Assembly: GCA_021202465.1 (NCBI GenBank)
Contig: JAJQCZ010000066.1
Coordinates: forward strand, 62,001 to 126,000
DNA: 64,000 nucleotides
Source of the DNA: Lachnospiraceae bacterium
GTDB taxonomy: Bacteria; Bacillota; Clostridia; Lachnospirales; Lachnospiraceae
Direction of reading: 5' to 3'
Position 1 is the first letter of the stretch. Every line of letters begins with the position of its first letter. Both the position numbers and the translations under genes were made by a program. Below the pieces are notes generated by a model. The model did no database searches. It was not told where the DNA came from and was given only the letters and a program-made list of their open reading frames with translations. This document shows positions 1-7,897 of this stretch, in pieces.

Positions 1-600
1 GCCCTCGTCCACCATTTCCAGCAGCTCCGGGACAAGGTTGGTCAGGCGGATATATCTGTGGATTTGGTTTCTGCTGTCACCCGTTTCCTCTGTGATGGCA
101 TCTGAACTTCGGCTCAACTTTGTCCCCAGTGGGGACGAAGTTAAATCTGTTCTCTGCCCCTGCCGTTTCATCGCTTCCAGCCGCATTTTGTAGGCGTAGG
201 CTTTCTCTGAGGGAAGGATCTGCGACCTTTGGAAATTGCTTTCCACCATCAGGATGATGGCTTCGTCACGGGTCAGGTCTACGACCTCGCAGCGCAGCGT
301 TGGAAATCCCGCTATTTCGCAGGCTCGCCTGCGCCGGTGGCCGGAAATCAGCTCGTATCTGCCGTCCTCCTTCTGCCGTACCGTTGCCGGTGTAATCACG
401 CCACGCTCCTTGACGCTCTCCACAAGCTGCATCATGTCCTCATCCTCCCGCACCTTATATGGGTGGTCAGGGAAATCGTCGATTAGTTCCAGCGGGAGGT
501 CGTAGATTTTCGTGAGCTTCGCTTCGCTGCGCTCCTCCTGAGAGGAAAACAGCTCATCGAGAGATTTCGTGGACAGCGTGAAGTCGCTCTTTCTTGCCAT
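1..600 (-). CDS. parB: ParB-family partition/nucleoid protein, partial (C-terminus beyond left edge)
   Basis: The minus strand stays open from an ATG at 600 to the window edge, 200 codons. The N-terminal part shows the ParB nuclease-like fold: an ELIDDFPDHP segment, then VKERGVITPATVR and the SGHRRRRACEIAGF box that corresponds to the GxxRxxA CTP-binding motif. A KorB-like helix-turn-helix follows (SRSSDAITEETGDSRNQIHR). Its start overlaps the 3' end of parA by 47 bases, so the pair is co-transcribed and probably translationally coupled. ParB of this type is common in integrative conjugative elements of Clostridia, where it helps maintain the element. I judge it element-borne, not the chromosomal parABS, because of the repeat-rich non-coding end next to it. 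Confidence 0.85.
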   Translation of the reverse strand, partial: MARKSDFTLSTKSLDELFSSQEERSEAKLTKIYDLPLELIDDFPDHPYKVREDEDMMQLVESVKERGVITPATVRQKEDGRYELISGHRRRRACEIAGFPTLRCEVVDLTRDEAIILMVESNFQRSQILPSEKAYAYKMRLEAMKRQGQRTDLTSSPLGTKLSRSSDAITEETGDSRNQIHRYIRLTNLVPELLEMVDEG

Positions 601-1381
601 CTGCCAACACCTCCTTTGTGAAATCGGCATAAGCCTTGGACACGGAGCTGCTTGGCTCGTAGGCGTAGATGCTTTTCCCCTTGGCACTGACCTCTGCGGC
701 TTTTACGGCAATGGGGATAGCGGTTCGGTAAATCCGTATCACGCTGCTGAAGTTGCTCCGCAGAGCTTCCACCGTGCTTTTGGCAAGGTTTGCCCGATTG
801 TCCACGAGGGTCAGCAGGATGCCGTCAATTTTCAGGTCGGCGTTGGTATGCCGCCTGACCCTTGAGACGGTGTCCAGTAGCTGCGTCATGCCCTTTGCCG
901 GGAGATACTGCGCCTGAACCGGGATGATGACGCTGTCCGCTGCCGTAAGCGCATTGAGGGTAATCATGCCGAGGGAGGGCATACAGTCTATTAAACAATA
1001 GTCGTAGCCATCCTTTATCTGTTGCAGATAGTCCTTCAGGGCTGCCTCCCGGCTCATAGCTGTGACAAGGCTCATCTCCAAAGCGGACAGCTCCAGGTTG
1101 GATGGAATGAGGTCCACGCCCTCTGCGTGATGCAGGATGCCGCTGGCAGGGTCATCTCTTTTGTCCTGAATCACGGACAGCAGCTTATCTGCCAGCGTAA
1201 TGGGCAGCTCATCCGTATCCTGCCAGCCAAGGCAGGTGGTCAAATCGCCCTGGGGGTCAGCATCCACCAGCAGGACCTTCTTGCCCTGCATGGCAAGCCC
1301 GATTCCCAAATGGACAGTCGTGGTGGTTTTGCCAACGCCGCCTTTCTGATTGCAGATCGCAATCGTTTTGCAGTTGCTCAT
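554..1381 (-). CDS. parA: ParA-family partition ATPase of a mobile element
   Basis: A 275-residue deviant Walker ATPase. The N-terminus holds the P-loop (NQKGGVGKTTTT, about residues 11-22), then the Walker A' aspartate region VLLVDADPQGD, and the B motif YDYCLIDCMPSLG near residue 130. Length and motifs match ParA/Soj-type proteins that pattern on DNA and move ParB-bound cargo. It is the first gene inside the element end and is followed by parB with overlap. No N-terminal helix-turn-helix is visible, so it is the short Soj type. The promoter is not obvious; a perfect 8-base inverted repeat lies 24 bases upstream of the start and could be an autoregulatory site. Confidence 0.9.
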   Translation of the reverse strand: MSNCKTIAICNQKGGVGKTTTTVHLGIGLAMQGKKVLLVDADPQGDLTTCLGWQDTDELPITLADKLLSVIQDKRDDPASGILHHAEGVDLIPSNLELSALEMSLVTAMSREAALKDYLQQIKDGYDYCLIDCMPSLGMITLNALTAADSVIIPVQAQYLPAKGMTQLLDTVSRVRRHTNADLKIDGILLTLVDNRANLAKSTVEALRSNFSSVIRIYRTAIPIAVKAAEVSAKGKSIYAYEPSSSVSKAYADFTKEVLADGKKERLHAVHEISR

Positions 1382-1404
1382 CTGGCTTTCTCCTTTCTTA
1401 GATT

Positions 1405-1426
1405 CATAGCCGCTTTCACGGCTATG
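1405..1426. repeat. Perfect 8-bp inverted repeat upstream of parA
   Basis: CATAGCCG and CGGCTATG flank a 6-base spacer. It lies 24 bases upstream of the parA start codon, in the expected 5' leader. It could be an operator or ParB site, or a leader hairpin. Confidence 0.5.
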
Positions 1427-1935
1427 TACCTGCGTTTAATTCGACCTCGTCCCCCAAACGCAAAAATGGAAGTCATCAGAAGATCGGTTGCGAGCCGATG
1501 CCATAGGAATCTCACCTCTGCCGGGTACTCCGCCAGCCCCATAGGGAAGTATCATTATCCCATAATCGTTTCGTCGCCTTATCCGTTGCAGACGGATATT
1601 TCAGAATCAGTTCGGAATCGCTCCCCACCTTGCTTTCCGTGATAACCCATGCGGGCAGGAGGATCATGGCGCACCTTCATTCGGCTGAGGGTTTCCCCTC
1701 CGATTAGGAATGTTTCTGATGAATGTGTATTCAGTTGTCAAGATTCGTGAGGGGTTCATCAACCCTTCAATACACAACCGCAACCTCAAGGGCCAAAAAG
1801 CGAACTCTTTTTTTGAAAAAAATAAAAAAATTTTTTCGGGAGCCTTTTTCACTTTGTCTAACCTCAAAAAGGGCAAAAAAATAAAGCCTACCGATTGCTC
1901 AGTAAGCTTTGTTTCGTGTAAATCACTTTTGCATG

Positions 1936-1974
1936 GCAAAAAGAAAAGCCTGCTGCGTGGTTTGCAGCAGGCTT
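1936..1974 (-). terminator. Rho-independent terminator at the element end
   Basis: Read on the minus strand, an 11-bp perfect stem (AAGCCTGCTGC / GCAGCAGGCTT, 7-base loop) is followed by CTTTTCTTTTT. It points in the same direction as lysS and lies about 150 bases past the lysS stop, so it would stop lysS read-through from entering parAB. Confidence 0.8.
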
Positions 1975-2033
1975 AGGCGTTTGTAGGTTCTTACAGGCGA
2001 ACACAGGCGTTCGCAGATTTTCGGTGCATTTTC

Positions 2034-2062
2034 TGGCGTAAGTTTGGCGTAAATTGGCGTAA
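2034..2062. repeat. Three short direct repeats (TGGCGTAA) near the element end
   Basis: TGGCGTAA occurs at 2034-2041, 2045-2052 and 2055-2062, spaced 11 and 10 bases, about one helical turn. Related CAGGCG motifs lie just upstream (about 1993-2010). This layout resembles arm-type recombinase or excisionase sites at element ends. Confidence 0.5.
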
Positions 2063-2091
2063 GCTTCGGAGTAAAGCCCTTCTGTTTGCGC

Positions 2092-2109
2092 CTATACACG
2101 ACTGTATAG
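2092..2109. repeat. Perfect 7-bp inverted repeat with 4-base centre, candidate recombination core
   Basis: CTATACA and TGTATAG flank CGAC, 18 bases from the lysS stop codon. Inverted 7-mers around a short crossover region are typical of tyrosine recombinase core sites. It could equally be a weak hairpin after lysS. The assignment is inference. Confidence 0.35.
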
Positions 2110-2127
2110 AGGGTTATAGAGACTTAT

Positions 2128-3621
2128 TCAGTCCAAAGGCTTCATTGTCGGGAAGAGGAGCACATCGCGGATGGCCTGCGCGTCGGTCAGCAGCATCACC
2201 AGCCGATCGATGCCGTATCCGATCCCTCCCGTCGGCGGCATGCCGATCTCCAGGGCGTTAAGGAAATCCTCGTCGGTGTGGTTGGCCTCTTCATCACCGG
2301 CGGCAATGGCTTCTTCCTGTGCCGCGAAGCGTTCCCGCTGGTCGATCGGGTCGTTGAGCTCGGAGTAGGCGTTGCACATTTCGCGGCCATAGATGTACAG
2401 CTCGAAGCGCTCCACCAGCTCGGGGTTGTCGGGCTTCTTTTTGGTGAGAGGGGATACCTCCACGGGGTGGTCGCAGACGAAGGTGGGCTGGATCATCTTG
2501 TCTTCGCAGAATTCTTCGAAGAAGAGGTTGATGATATCGCCTTTCCTGTGGCGGGCTTCATACTCGATATGATGCTCATCCGCGAGGCGTTTGGCTTCTT
2601 CATCGCTGGTTACCAGGTTAAAGTCCACGCCGGAATACTCTTTGACGGCGTCGATCATGGTCACGCGGGCGAAGGGCTTGCTCATGTCGATAACCGTATC
2701 GTTGTAGCGGATGACGGCGCTGCCGCAGACCTTTTCGGCCAGATAACGGAACATGCTCTCGGTCAGTTCCATCATGCCTTCATAATCGGTGTAGGCCTGA
2801 TACAGCTCCATCAGCGTGAACTCCGGGTTGTGGCGGGTGTCGACTCCCTCGTTGCGGAAGACGCGGCCGATCTCGTAGACCCGCTCCAGGCCGCCGACGA
2901 TGAGGCGCTTCAGGTACAGCTCCAGGGAAATGCGCAGCTTCACGTCTTCATCGAGCGCATTGTAATGCGTCTCGAAGGGACGGGCCGCGGCGCCGCCTGC
3001 ATTGGCCACCAGCATGGGGGTCTCGACTTCCATGAAGCCCTGGGCATCCAGGAAATTGCGGATCTCTTTGAGAATCTGGGAGCGCTTTATAAATGTTTCT
3101 TTAGATTCCGGATTCATGATCAGATCGACGTATCTCTGGCGGTAGCGCATATCGGTGTTGGTCAGACCGTGAAATTTCTCCGGCAGGACCTGCAGACTCT
3201 TGGAGAGCAGCGTGACCCGGGACGCATGAATCGAGATTTCGCCGGTTTTCGTCTTGAAGACTTCGCCGGTCACAGCAAGGATGTCGCCGATGTCGTATTT
3301 CTTGAAATCCTTATAGGACTCTTCGCCGATCAGATCGCGGGCCACATAGGACTGGATGTCCCCCTTCAGATCACGGATGTTGCAGAAGGAAGCTTTTCCC
3401 ATTACACGCTTGAACATCATGCGGCCGGCGACAGTTACGGTCTTTCCTTCCATTTCATCATAATGATCCTTGATATCCATGCTGTGGTGGGTCACATCCA
3501 CCTTCGTGATCTGAAATGGATCCCGGCCCGCTTCCTGCAGGGCGGCGAGTTTCTCCCGCCGGACCTTCCGCTGCTGATTCAAATCCGGCTCCTGCCGGGG
3601 CGTCTTTGTATTCTCTGCCAT
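2128..3621 (-). CDS. lysS: Lysyl-tRNA synthetase, class II
   Basis: A 497-residue class IIb aminoacyl-tRNA synthetase that charges tRNA-Lys in the cytoplasm. An N-terminal OB-fold anticodon-binding domain (about residues 55-160, [16 protein letters not shown]) precedes the catalytic core. Motif 1 is seen in [10 protein letters not shown] to FMEVETPML, motif 2 in [23 protein letters not shown], and motif 3 in [12 protein letters not shown] near the C-terminus. The length is normal for bacterial LysS. AGGAGG precedes the ATG at 3621. It follows greA in the same direction, a pairing common in Clostridia. The mobile element lies directly past its stop codon, with the gene intact. Confidence 0.97.
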   Translation of the reverse strand: MAENTKTPRQEPDLNQQRKVRREKLAALQEAGRDPFQITKVDVTHHSMDIKDHYDEMEGKTVTVAGRMMFKRVMGKASFCNIRDLKGDIQSYVARDLIGEESYKDFKKYDIGDILAVTGEVFKTKTGEISIHASRVTLLSKSLQVLPEKFHGLTNTDMRYRQRYVDLIMNPESKETFIKRSQILKEIRNFLDAQGFMEVETPMLVANAGGAAARPFETHYNALDEDVKLRISLELYLKRLIVGGLERVYEIGRVFRNEGVDTRHNPEFTLMELYQAYTDYEGMMELTESMFRYLAEKVCGSAVIRYNDTVIDMSKPFARVTMIDAVKEYSGVDFNLVTSDEEAKRLADEHHIEYEARHRKGDIINLFFEEFCEDKMIQPTFVCDHPVEVSPLTKKKPDNPELVERFELYIYGREMCNAYSELNDPIDQRERFAAQEEAIAAGDEEANHTDEDFLNALEIGMPPTGGIGYGIDRLVMLLTDAQAIRDVLLFPTMKPLD

Positions 3622-3659
3622 GATTTCCTCCTCTCAGGTTCTCGAAAAATGTCATTACT

Positions 3660-3689
3660 AATATGAAGGCATCGGAGTTCCTTCATATT
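3660..3689 (-). promoter_or_regulatory. Inverted repeat and possible -10 in the lysS leader
   Basis: AATATGAAGG and CCTTCATATT form a perfect 10-bp stem with a 10-base loop between greA and lysS. On the minus strand a TATAAT lies at 3692-3687, so lysS may have its own promoter just upstream of the stem; the matching -35 is poor. No T-run follows the stem, so it is not a terminator. Confidence 0.4.
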
Positions 3690-3721
3690 ATATTTGCTGC
3701 TGCTGAAAATGCTTTGCACAG

Positions 3722-3755
3722 AAAAATGTCTGCGCAGGATGGTTCCGGCGCAGAC
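3722..3755 (-). terminator. Terminator after greA
   Basis: On the minus strand GTCTGCGC and GCGCAGAC form a perfect 8-bp stem with a 12-base loop, followed by ATTTTTC. It lies 20 bases past the greA stop and would partly or fully separate greA from lysS. Confidence 0.7.
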
Positions 3756-3775
3756 AGAAAAGCTCGAAAAACAGG

Positions 3776-4255
3776 TTACTCCGCCTTGAGAATTTCCAGG
3801 ACCTGATAGGTGATCGTTCCGGCCTGAGTCTCTACCTGAACTTCATCGCCGACTTTTTTGCCGAGCAGCGCCTTTCCGACCGGAGACTCGTTGGAAATCT
3901 TTCCCTGAAGGCTGTTGGCCTCGGTGGAACCAACGATACTGAATTCCATCTCTTCGTCGAATTCGATGTCATGAACCTTCACGCGGCATCCGATGTTGAT
4001 CTGGTCGAGGTTGATTTCGTCCTCGTCCACGACCTCGACGTTTTTCAGGAGCTTTTCCAGCTCCTCGATGCGCGCCTCGATGTCTCTCTGTTCATCCTTG
4101 GCGGCATCGTATTCCGCGTTCTCCGACAGGTCGCCCTGTTCCCGCGCCTCTTTAATCTTCTGGGCGATTTCCTTTCTCTGTACGACCTTCAGATCGAAGA
4201 GTTCGTCCTCCAGTTTTTTCATTCCTGTATAGGTAAGAATCTTTTTCTCTGCCAT
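3776..4255 (-). CDS. greA: Transcription elongation factor GreA
   Basis: A 159-residue GreA that rescues backtracked RNA polymerase by stimulating transcript cleavage. The N-terminal coiled coil is visible with the tip motif ([18 protein letters not shown], around residues 35-55), followed by the FKBP-like C-terminal domain (IVGSTEAN to [16 protein letters not shown]). I chose the ATG at 4255 because AGGAGG stands 8 bases upstream; an in-frame upstream ATG at 4303 would add 16 residues unlike the family and without a good ribosome site. A near-consensus promoter lies 57 bases upstream. Confidence 0.95.
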   Translation of the reverse strand: MAEKKILTYTGMKKLEDELFDLKVVQRKEIAQKIKEAREQGDLSENAEYDAAKDEQRDIEARIEELEKLLKNVEVVDEDEINLDQINIGCRVKVHDIEFDEEMEFSIVGSTEANSLQGKISNESPVGKALLGKKVGDEVQVETQAGTITYQVLEILKAE

Positions 4256-4311
4256 CTTTACGTCCTCCTGACATGACAAACCAGCTGGTTTCCCCGCTGA
4301 CATTGCGTAAT

Positions 4312-4341
4312 ATTATACTCCAGAGCTTTCGCCATTGTCAA
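4312..4341 (-). promoter_or_regulatory. Sigma-A promoter for greA
   Basis: On the minus strand, TTGACA (4341-4336), an 18-base spacer and TATAAT (4317-4312). Both hexamers are consensus. It lies between dusB and greA. Confidence 0.85.
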
Positions 4342-4348
4342 CGGATTT

Positions 4349-5353
4349 TCACGGGATTTCCCGGCCATTTGTCGTCGGCTTCGAGGAGCCTTCCGGATCT
4401 ATACGGAGAAAATCGTCCATCAGCTGTCGGAGATCGTCCAGGGTGGATAGTGTGTTGCACCGGGCCCGCAGACGGGAGGCATGGGGGACGCCCGCTGTGT
4501 ACCAGGCGACCTGTTTGCGCATTTCCCGCATGGCTACGCGCTCTCCCTTATAATTGCTCAGCATCTTCCCATGCCGCAGGATGACTGCGCAGAGCTCTTC
4601 CCGGGTGGGCCGGGGCGGTGTCTCGCCTGTCTCCAGGAAGCTATGGACCTCCGCGAACAGCCAGGGGTTGCCCCGGGCGCCGCGGGCCATCATCAGGCCG
4701 TCGCAGCCGGTCTCCCGCAGCATACGGGCGGCGTCTTCGCCGGAGAAAATATCGCCGTTGCCGATCACGGGGATGGAAAGGGCTTCCTTAACCTGGCGGA
4801 TGATCTCCCAGTCGGCCGTTCCGGAGTAATACTGGGAGCGGGTGCGCCCGTGCACAGTCACGGCGGAAGCGCCCGCAGCCTCGAGACGGCGGGCGAACTC
4901 GACGGCATTGACGGAATTCTCATCGAATCCTTTACGGATCTTGACGGTCAGAGGTTTTGACAATCGCCTGGCCATGGTGGAGACAATCTGCTCTGCCAGC
5001 GCAGGATTATTCATCAGGGCGGATCCTTCCCCGTTGTTTACGACCTTGGGGACGGGGCAGCCCATATTTACGTCGATGATTTCGTAGTCATCCTGAATCT
5101 GCGCGGCCATTTCCGCCATGATCTCCGGATCGGAGCCGAAGAGCTGAACCGCCAAAGGAGCTTCGCCGGGCTCATGCACGAGAAGCTCCTTCGTATTTTT
5201 GTTTTTATAATACAGCGCCTTGGCGCTGATCATCTCCGTACACAGGACATCGCAGCCCTGTTCCTTGCAGAGCTGGCGAAATGCGGTGTCGGTTACTCCG
5301 GCCATGGGAGCCAGGAAGAGGGGATGCTCCCAGGAATATGCGCCCAGCCTCAT
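4349..5353 (-). CDS. dusB: tRNA-dihydrouridine synthase, DusB type
   Basis: A 334-residue FMN-dependent TIM-barrel enzyme that reduces specific uridines of tRNA. Visible family marks are FLAPMAGVTDTAFR near the N-terminus, the catalytic-cysteine motif NMGCPVPKV near residue 97, VKIRKGFD, the VHGRTRSQYY segment and GNGDIFSG with GLMMARGARGNPW for FMN phosphate binding. The size fits DusB. Its start overlaps the stop of the upstream small gene (4 bases), so it belongs to the birA operon read from the promoter near 7130. Confidence 0.93.
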   Translation of the reverse strand: MRLGAYSWEHPLFLAPMAGVTDTAFRQLCKEQGCDVLCTEMISAKALYYKNKNTKELLVHEPGEAPLAVQLFGSDPEIMAEMAAQIQDDYEIIDVNMGCPVPKVVNNGEGSALMNNPALAEQIVSTMARRLSKPLTVKIRKGFDENSVNAVEFARRLEAAGASAVTVHGRTRSQYYSGTADWEIIRQVKEALSIPVIGNGDIFSGEDAARMLRETGCDGLMMARGARGNPWLFAEVHSFLETGETPPRPTREELCAVILRHGKMLSNYKGERVAMREMRKQVAWYTAGVPHASRLRARCNTLSTLDDLRQLMDDFLRIDPEGSSKPTTNGREIP

Positions 5354-5697
5354 GTGTCCTCCTCCCGGCTCTCCGGAACCTGCCCCAGAAAGACGATGCG
5401 GTAGTAGGTCTCCAGCCCCTGCAGCAGCTCTTCCTTTTCCCTCTGAATCTCGCGAATCTTCAGCTCGCTGCCGATCTCATCGAAGAGATAGTCGGCGTCG
5501 TCCTTCGACACAGCCAGCGTCAGCGTTCCGTCTTCGAGGAATTCCAGCGTCAGGATGCCGCCCACATCCTCCACGAAGAGGACGCACAGTACCTTCAGCT
5601 CCTGCTGCACAGCCTCCGGCAGCCGGGCAAATTCTTCATTAAAATAGTATTTTTCCAGATAGGAATTGGCGCCGCACAGCACCTTTTTTTCTGCCAT
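5350..5697 (-). CDS. Small conserved Lachnospiraceae protein (DUF6145-like)
   Basis: A 115-residue acidic cytoplasmic protein without signal or membrane segment. It begins MAEKKVLCGANSYLEKYYFN and ends in a charged tail with a predicted helix (EIQREKEELLQGLETYYR). From memory, a family of this size and N-terminus (DUF6145) sits between birA and dusB in Lachnospiraceae; the name is not verified. It overlaps dusB by 4 bases and starts 9 bases after birA. No catalytic motif is evident and the function is unknown. Confidence 0.75.
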   Translation of the reverse strand: MAEKKVLCGANSYLEKYYFNEEFARLPEAVQQELKVLCVLFVEDVGGILTLEFLEDGTLTLAVSKDDADYLFDEIGSELKIREIQREKEELLQGLETYYRIVFLGQVPESREEDT

Positions 5698-5706
5698 ATA
5701 TTCCTC

Positions 5707-6687
5707 CTATGCGTAGCTGTACAGACCCCGTACGCTGACTTCGCCAGCCAGGACTTCCCGAATCTCGCCGCGCTCTGTCTCTACCAGGAGCGAGCCGGTG
5801 TCGTTGATTCCCAGAGAGCGGCCGCTCCATTCCTGTCCGACGCCGAGCACACGGACGCTTTCTCCCCGGCTGATCAGAAGCTGGTTGTATTCCTCCCGGA
5901 CGAAGGCCAGATTCCTCTGTTCGAGGAACTGGTCATAATAGTTTGCAAAATGCTGCATCACGCGGCAGACGATTTCGGCCCGGGAATATTTCCGCCCTGT
6001 TTCCAGATACAGGGACGTCGCTTTGTCGGCCAGAGATTCCGGAAACGTTTCGTGATGTACGTTGAAGCCGATGCCTACGACGATTTGCTGGATATAATCC
6101 TCCTCCAGATTCATTTCCGTGAGGATGCCGCAGAGCTTCCGGCGGTTCAGCACCAGATCATTGGGCCATTTGATGGCACAGCCGATCCCGGATACATCCC
6201 GGACAGCACGCAGGCTGGCCAGTGCGGCCAGGATAGTCAGCTGACTGGCGTCCTGCGGGGCGATCTCCGGCTTGAGGACGAAGCTCATGGCGATGCCGGC
6301 GCCTGCCGGTGTCTCCCACACGCGGCCCCGACGCCCTTTGCCCCGGGTCTGACGGTCGGCGACCACCAGCGTTCCCTCCGGATTGCCCTCCTGCGCCAGG
6401 CGCCGGGCCTGGTTGTTGGTCGAGTCAGTCTCTGTATATACGATCAGGGGCGCTTCCCGCCACCGGTCCGTCCGGCGGCTGCCGACCTCCGCTTCGGTCA
6501 GCACATCCGGTGCCTGAAGCAGGCAGTAGCCTTTGTTCTGTACTGCTTCTATTTCATAGCCCTCTGCCTTCAGGGCATTGATCGTCTTCCACACGGCGGT
6601 TCGGGACACGCCCAGACGCTCGCAAAGCTGCTGGCCGGAGACGTAGGCTCCGTTTTCCCGCAGCATGGTCAGTATTTTTCTTTTCAT
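5707..6687 (-). CDS. birA: Bifunctional biotin-protein ligase / biotin operon repressor
   Basis: A 326-residue BirA that attaches biotin to carboxylase carrier proteins and, in this two-domain form, represses biotin genes. An N-terminal winged helix (GQQLCERLGVSRTAVWKTI, about residues 15-35) precedes the catalytic domain with the biotinyl-AMP loop region (RQTRGKGRRGRVWETP) and KWPNDLVLN. A C-terminal SH3-like domain follows (ESVRVLGVGQEWSGRSLGIN). ATG at 6687 is chosen because AAGGAG sits just upstream; a TTG 21 bases earlier would overlap that site. It is second in a four-gene operon. Confidence 0.95.
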   Translation of the reverse strand: MKRKILTMLRENGAYVSGQQLCERLGVSRTAVWKTINALKAEGYEIEAVQNKGYCLLQAPDVLTEAEVGSRRTDRWREAPLIVYTETDSTNNQARRLAQEGNPEGTLVVADRQTRGKGRRGRVWETPAGAGIAMSFVLKPEIAPQDASQLTILAALASLRAVRDVSGIGCAIKWPNDLVLNRRKLCGILTEMNLEEDYIQQIVVGIGFNVHHETFPESLADKATSLYLETGRKYSRAEIVCRVMQHFANYYDQFLEQRNLAFVREEYNQLLISRGESVRVLGVGQEWSGRSLGINDTGSLLVETERGEIREVLAGEVSVRGLYSYA

Positions 6688-6721
6688 ACTCGTCTCTCCT
6701 TCCGGCAATCGGCGGCTGCGC

Positions 6722-7021
6722 TCAGTTCAGCCAGAGGCAGACGGCGCTGATATAGCTCAGGCACAGGAGTCCGGCTGTCGTGAGCAGAAAAAAGACTCCC
6801 TGCAGCTTCTGATTCCTGCGATTGCCGTCTTTTCTGAACTTCAGCAGGGACGTGAGAAGATTCAGAAGTGCGGCCAGAAAAAACAGGACGGGAAAGCCCT
6901 TCAGGGGGGATCCCGTCAGTACCCAGGGCAGGCAGAATGTCAGAAGACAGCCTGCACACAGTCCTATGTAGAGGCCGTCGCAGACGTGCTGAAAGGTTCT
7001 CGGACTTCGGGTTCTTGCCAT
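6722..7021 (-). CDS. Small integral membrane protein, function unknown
   Basis: A 99-residue protein with about three hydrophobic segments (near residues 17-36, 42-58 and 76-97) separated by a basic loop (KFRKDGNRRNQK). Two ATGs lie 6 bases apart (7027 and 7021); the GGAGGAG site is properly spaced for the second and abuts the first, so I use 7021. It is the first gene of the birA operon. I do not recognise the family. Confidence 0.6.
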   Translation of the reverse strand: MARTRSPRTFQHVCDGLYIGLCAGCLLTFCLPWVLTGSPLKGFPVLFFLAALLNLLTSLLKFRKDGNRRNQKLQGVFFLLTTAGLLCLSYISAVCLWLN

Positions 7022-7027
7022 CGTCAT

Positions 7028-7372
7028 CTCCTCCGGTTATATATGTTCTGTGTCTGTGAAGACATCTTTTGCAAGCGCTGAAAATCCGGCGATGCATAGA
7101 AAGTATAGCGCGAACCGGGGAAAATGACAAGCGGAAGGGAGGGATATCTTTGCCCGATGGCAGTATGTCAGATGTGGGGGACGCTACGACAGTTTATTGG
7201 ATTTGTCGAAAATTCGGACATTTATTTTGCGGTGTCTGGAGCAGATCGGGATATAATCTGTTATACTGAAATCACGGGGCAGGAGCGCGAAAGCGAGAAA
7301 TGCCCGGGAATTTTATGTTTTCAGCAGCGCCCGTAAAAAGGGCATACAGATTTTCAGAGGGAGGGATTGTTG
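7028..7372. other. Intergenic region between divergent units
   Basis: It holds the minus-strand promoter of the birA operon (7102-7130) and a plus-strand TATAAT at 7252-7257 before the HdeD-like gene, whose -35 is weak. I see no gene in it. Confidence 0.5.
7102..7130 (-). promoter_or_regulatory. Promoter of the birA-dusB operon
   Basis: On the minus strand TTGTCA (7130-7125), a 17-base spacer and TATACT (7107-7102), about 80 bases before the first start codon. Confidence 0.75.
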
Positions 7373-7897
7373 ATGAGAAGACAACGTCGTAATACAGGAA
7401 GTTTGTTGGTGAGTATTCTGGAAATTGTGATTGGAATTCTGCTGTTTATCGATCCGGTGGGATTTACCTCCGGCATCGTCACGGTCGTCGGAGCTGTGTG
7501 TGCGATCATCGGGCTGGTCTGTCTGATGCAGTATTTCCGGGCGGAACCGATGCTGGCGGCGGAACGAAACGGACTGGCCCGCGGGCTGATTCTGCTGCTG
7601 GTGGGGTTCTTTTTGGTGTTTCGCTCCAACTGGGTCGTCGGGATCTTTCCGCTGCTTACGGCCATCTATGGTATCTTCATGCTGGTCAGCGGCATCGGGA
7701 AGGTGCAGTGGGCGGTCGACCGGAAGCGCCTCGGAGACCGGCGCTGGTATGTGCAGCTGGTGGGCGCCGCGGCGACGCTGATCTTCGCGGTTCTGATCCT
7801 GAGCAACCCCTTCACGACCACGTCGATCCTGTGGTCTTTCATCGCGCTGACGCTGATCGTCGAGGCGGTGATCGATATCCTGGCGTTTATTCTGTAA
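7373..7897 (+). CDS. HdeD-like (DUF308) membrane protein
   Basis: A 174-residue integral membrane protein with six hydrophobic segments arranged as three pairs, for example SILEIVIGILLFIDP, GLILLLVGFFLVF and LIFAVLILSNP. The repeated pattern of a helix ending in FxxP or SNP is typical of the HdeD/DUF308 family, linked in enterobacteria to acid stress. The ATG at 7373 follows GAGGGAGG; two TTG codons directly upstream are less likely. Its 3' end overlaps tail-to-tail by 11 bases with the converging ABC ATPase gene. Its substrate or partner is unknown. Confidence 0.8.
   Translation: MRRQRRNTGSLLVSILEIVIGILLFIDPVGFTSGIVTVVGAVCAIIGLVCLMQYFRAEPMLAAERNGLARGLILLLVGFFLVFRSNWVVGIFPLLTAIYGIFMLVSGIGKVQWAVDRKRLGDRRWYVQLVGAAATLIFAVLILSNPFTTTSILWSFIALTLIVEAVIDILAFIL

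Larger units (their letters stand above)
1382..2127. other. Non-coding terminal region of the mobile element beside lysS
   Basis: About 746 bases without a credible gene separate parA from the lysS stop codon. The stretch contains an inverted repeat next to parA, A/T homopolymer runs near 1806-1836, a strong minus-strand terminator, a row of short direct repeats and a perfect inverted repeat 18 bases from the lysS stop. This is what I would expect of the end of an integrative element whose remainder lies left of the window. The exact attachment site cannot be fixed without the other end or an empty site. Confidence 0.55.

Noticed and set aside
1-1381. Chromosomal parABS operon near the origin
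   Set aside because: No rnpA, gidA or noc genes are near and a repeat-rich element end lies next to it.
1664-1939. 91-codon minus-strand frame in the element end
   Set aside because: Runs through A/T homopolymers, lacks a ribosome site and has no domain; treated as non-coding.
5281-6750. Long plus-strand open frame opposite birA and the small protein
   Set aside because: Antisense shadow of birA; no recognisable domain and no ribosome site.
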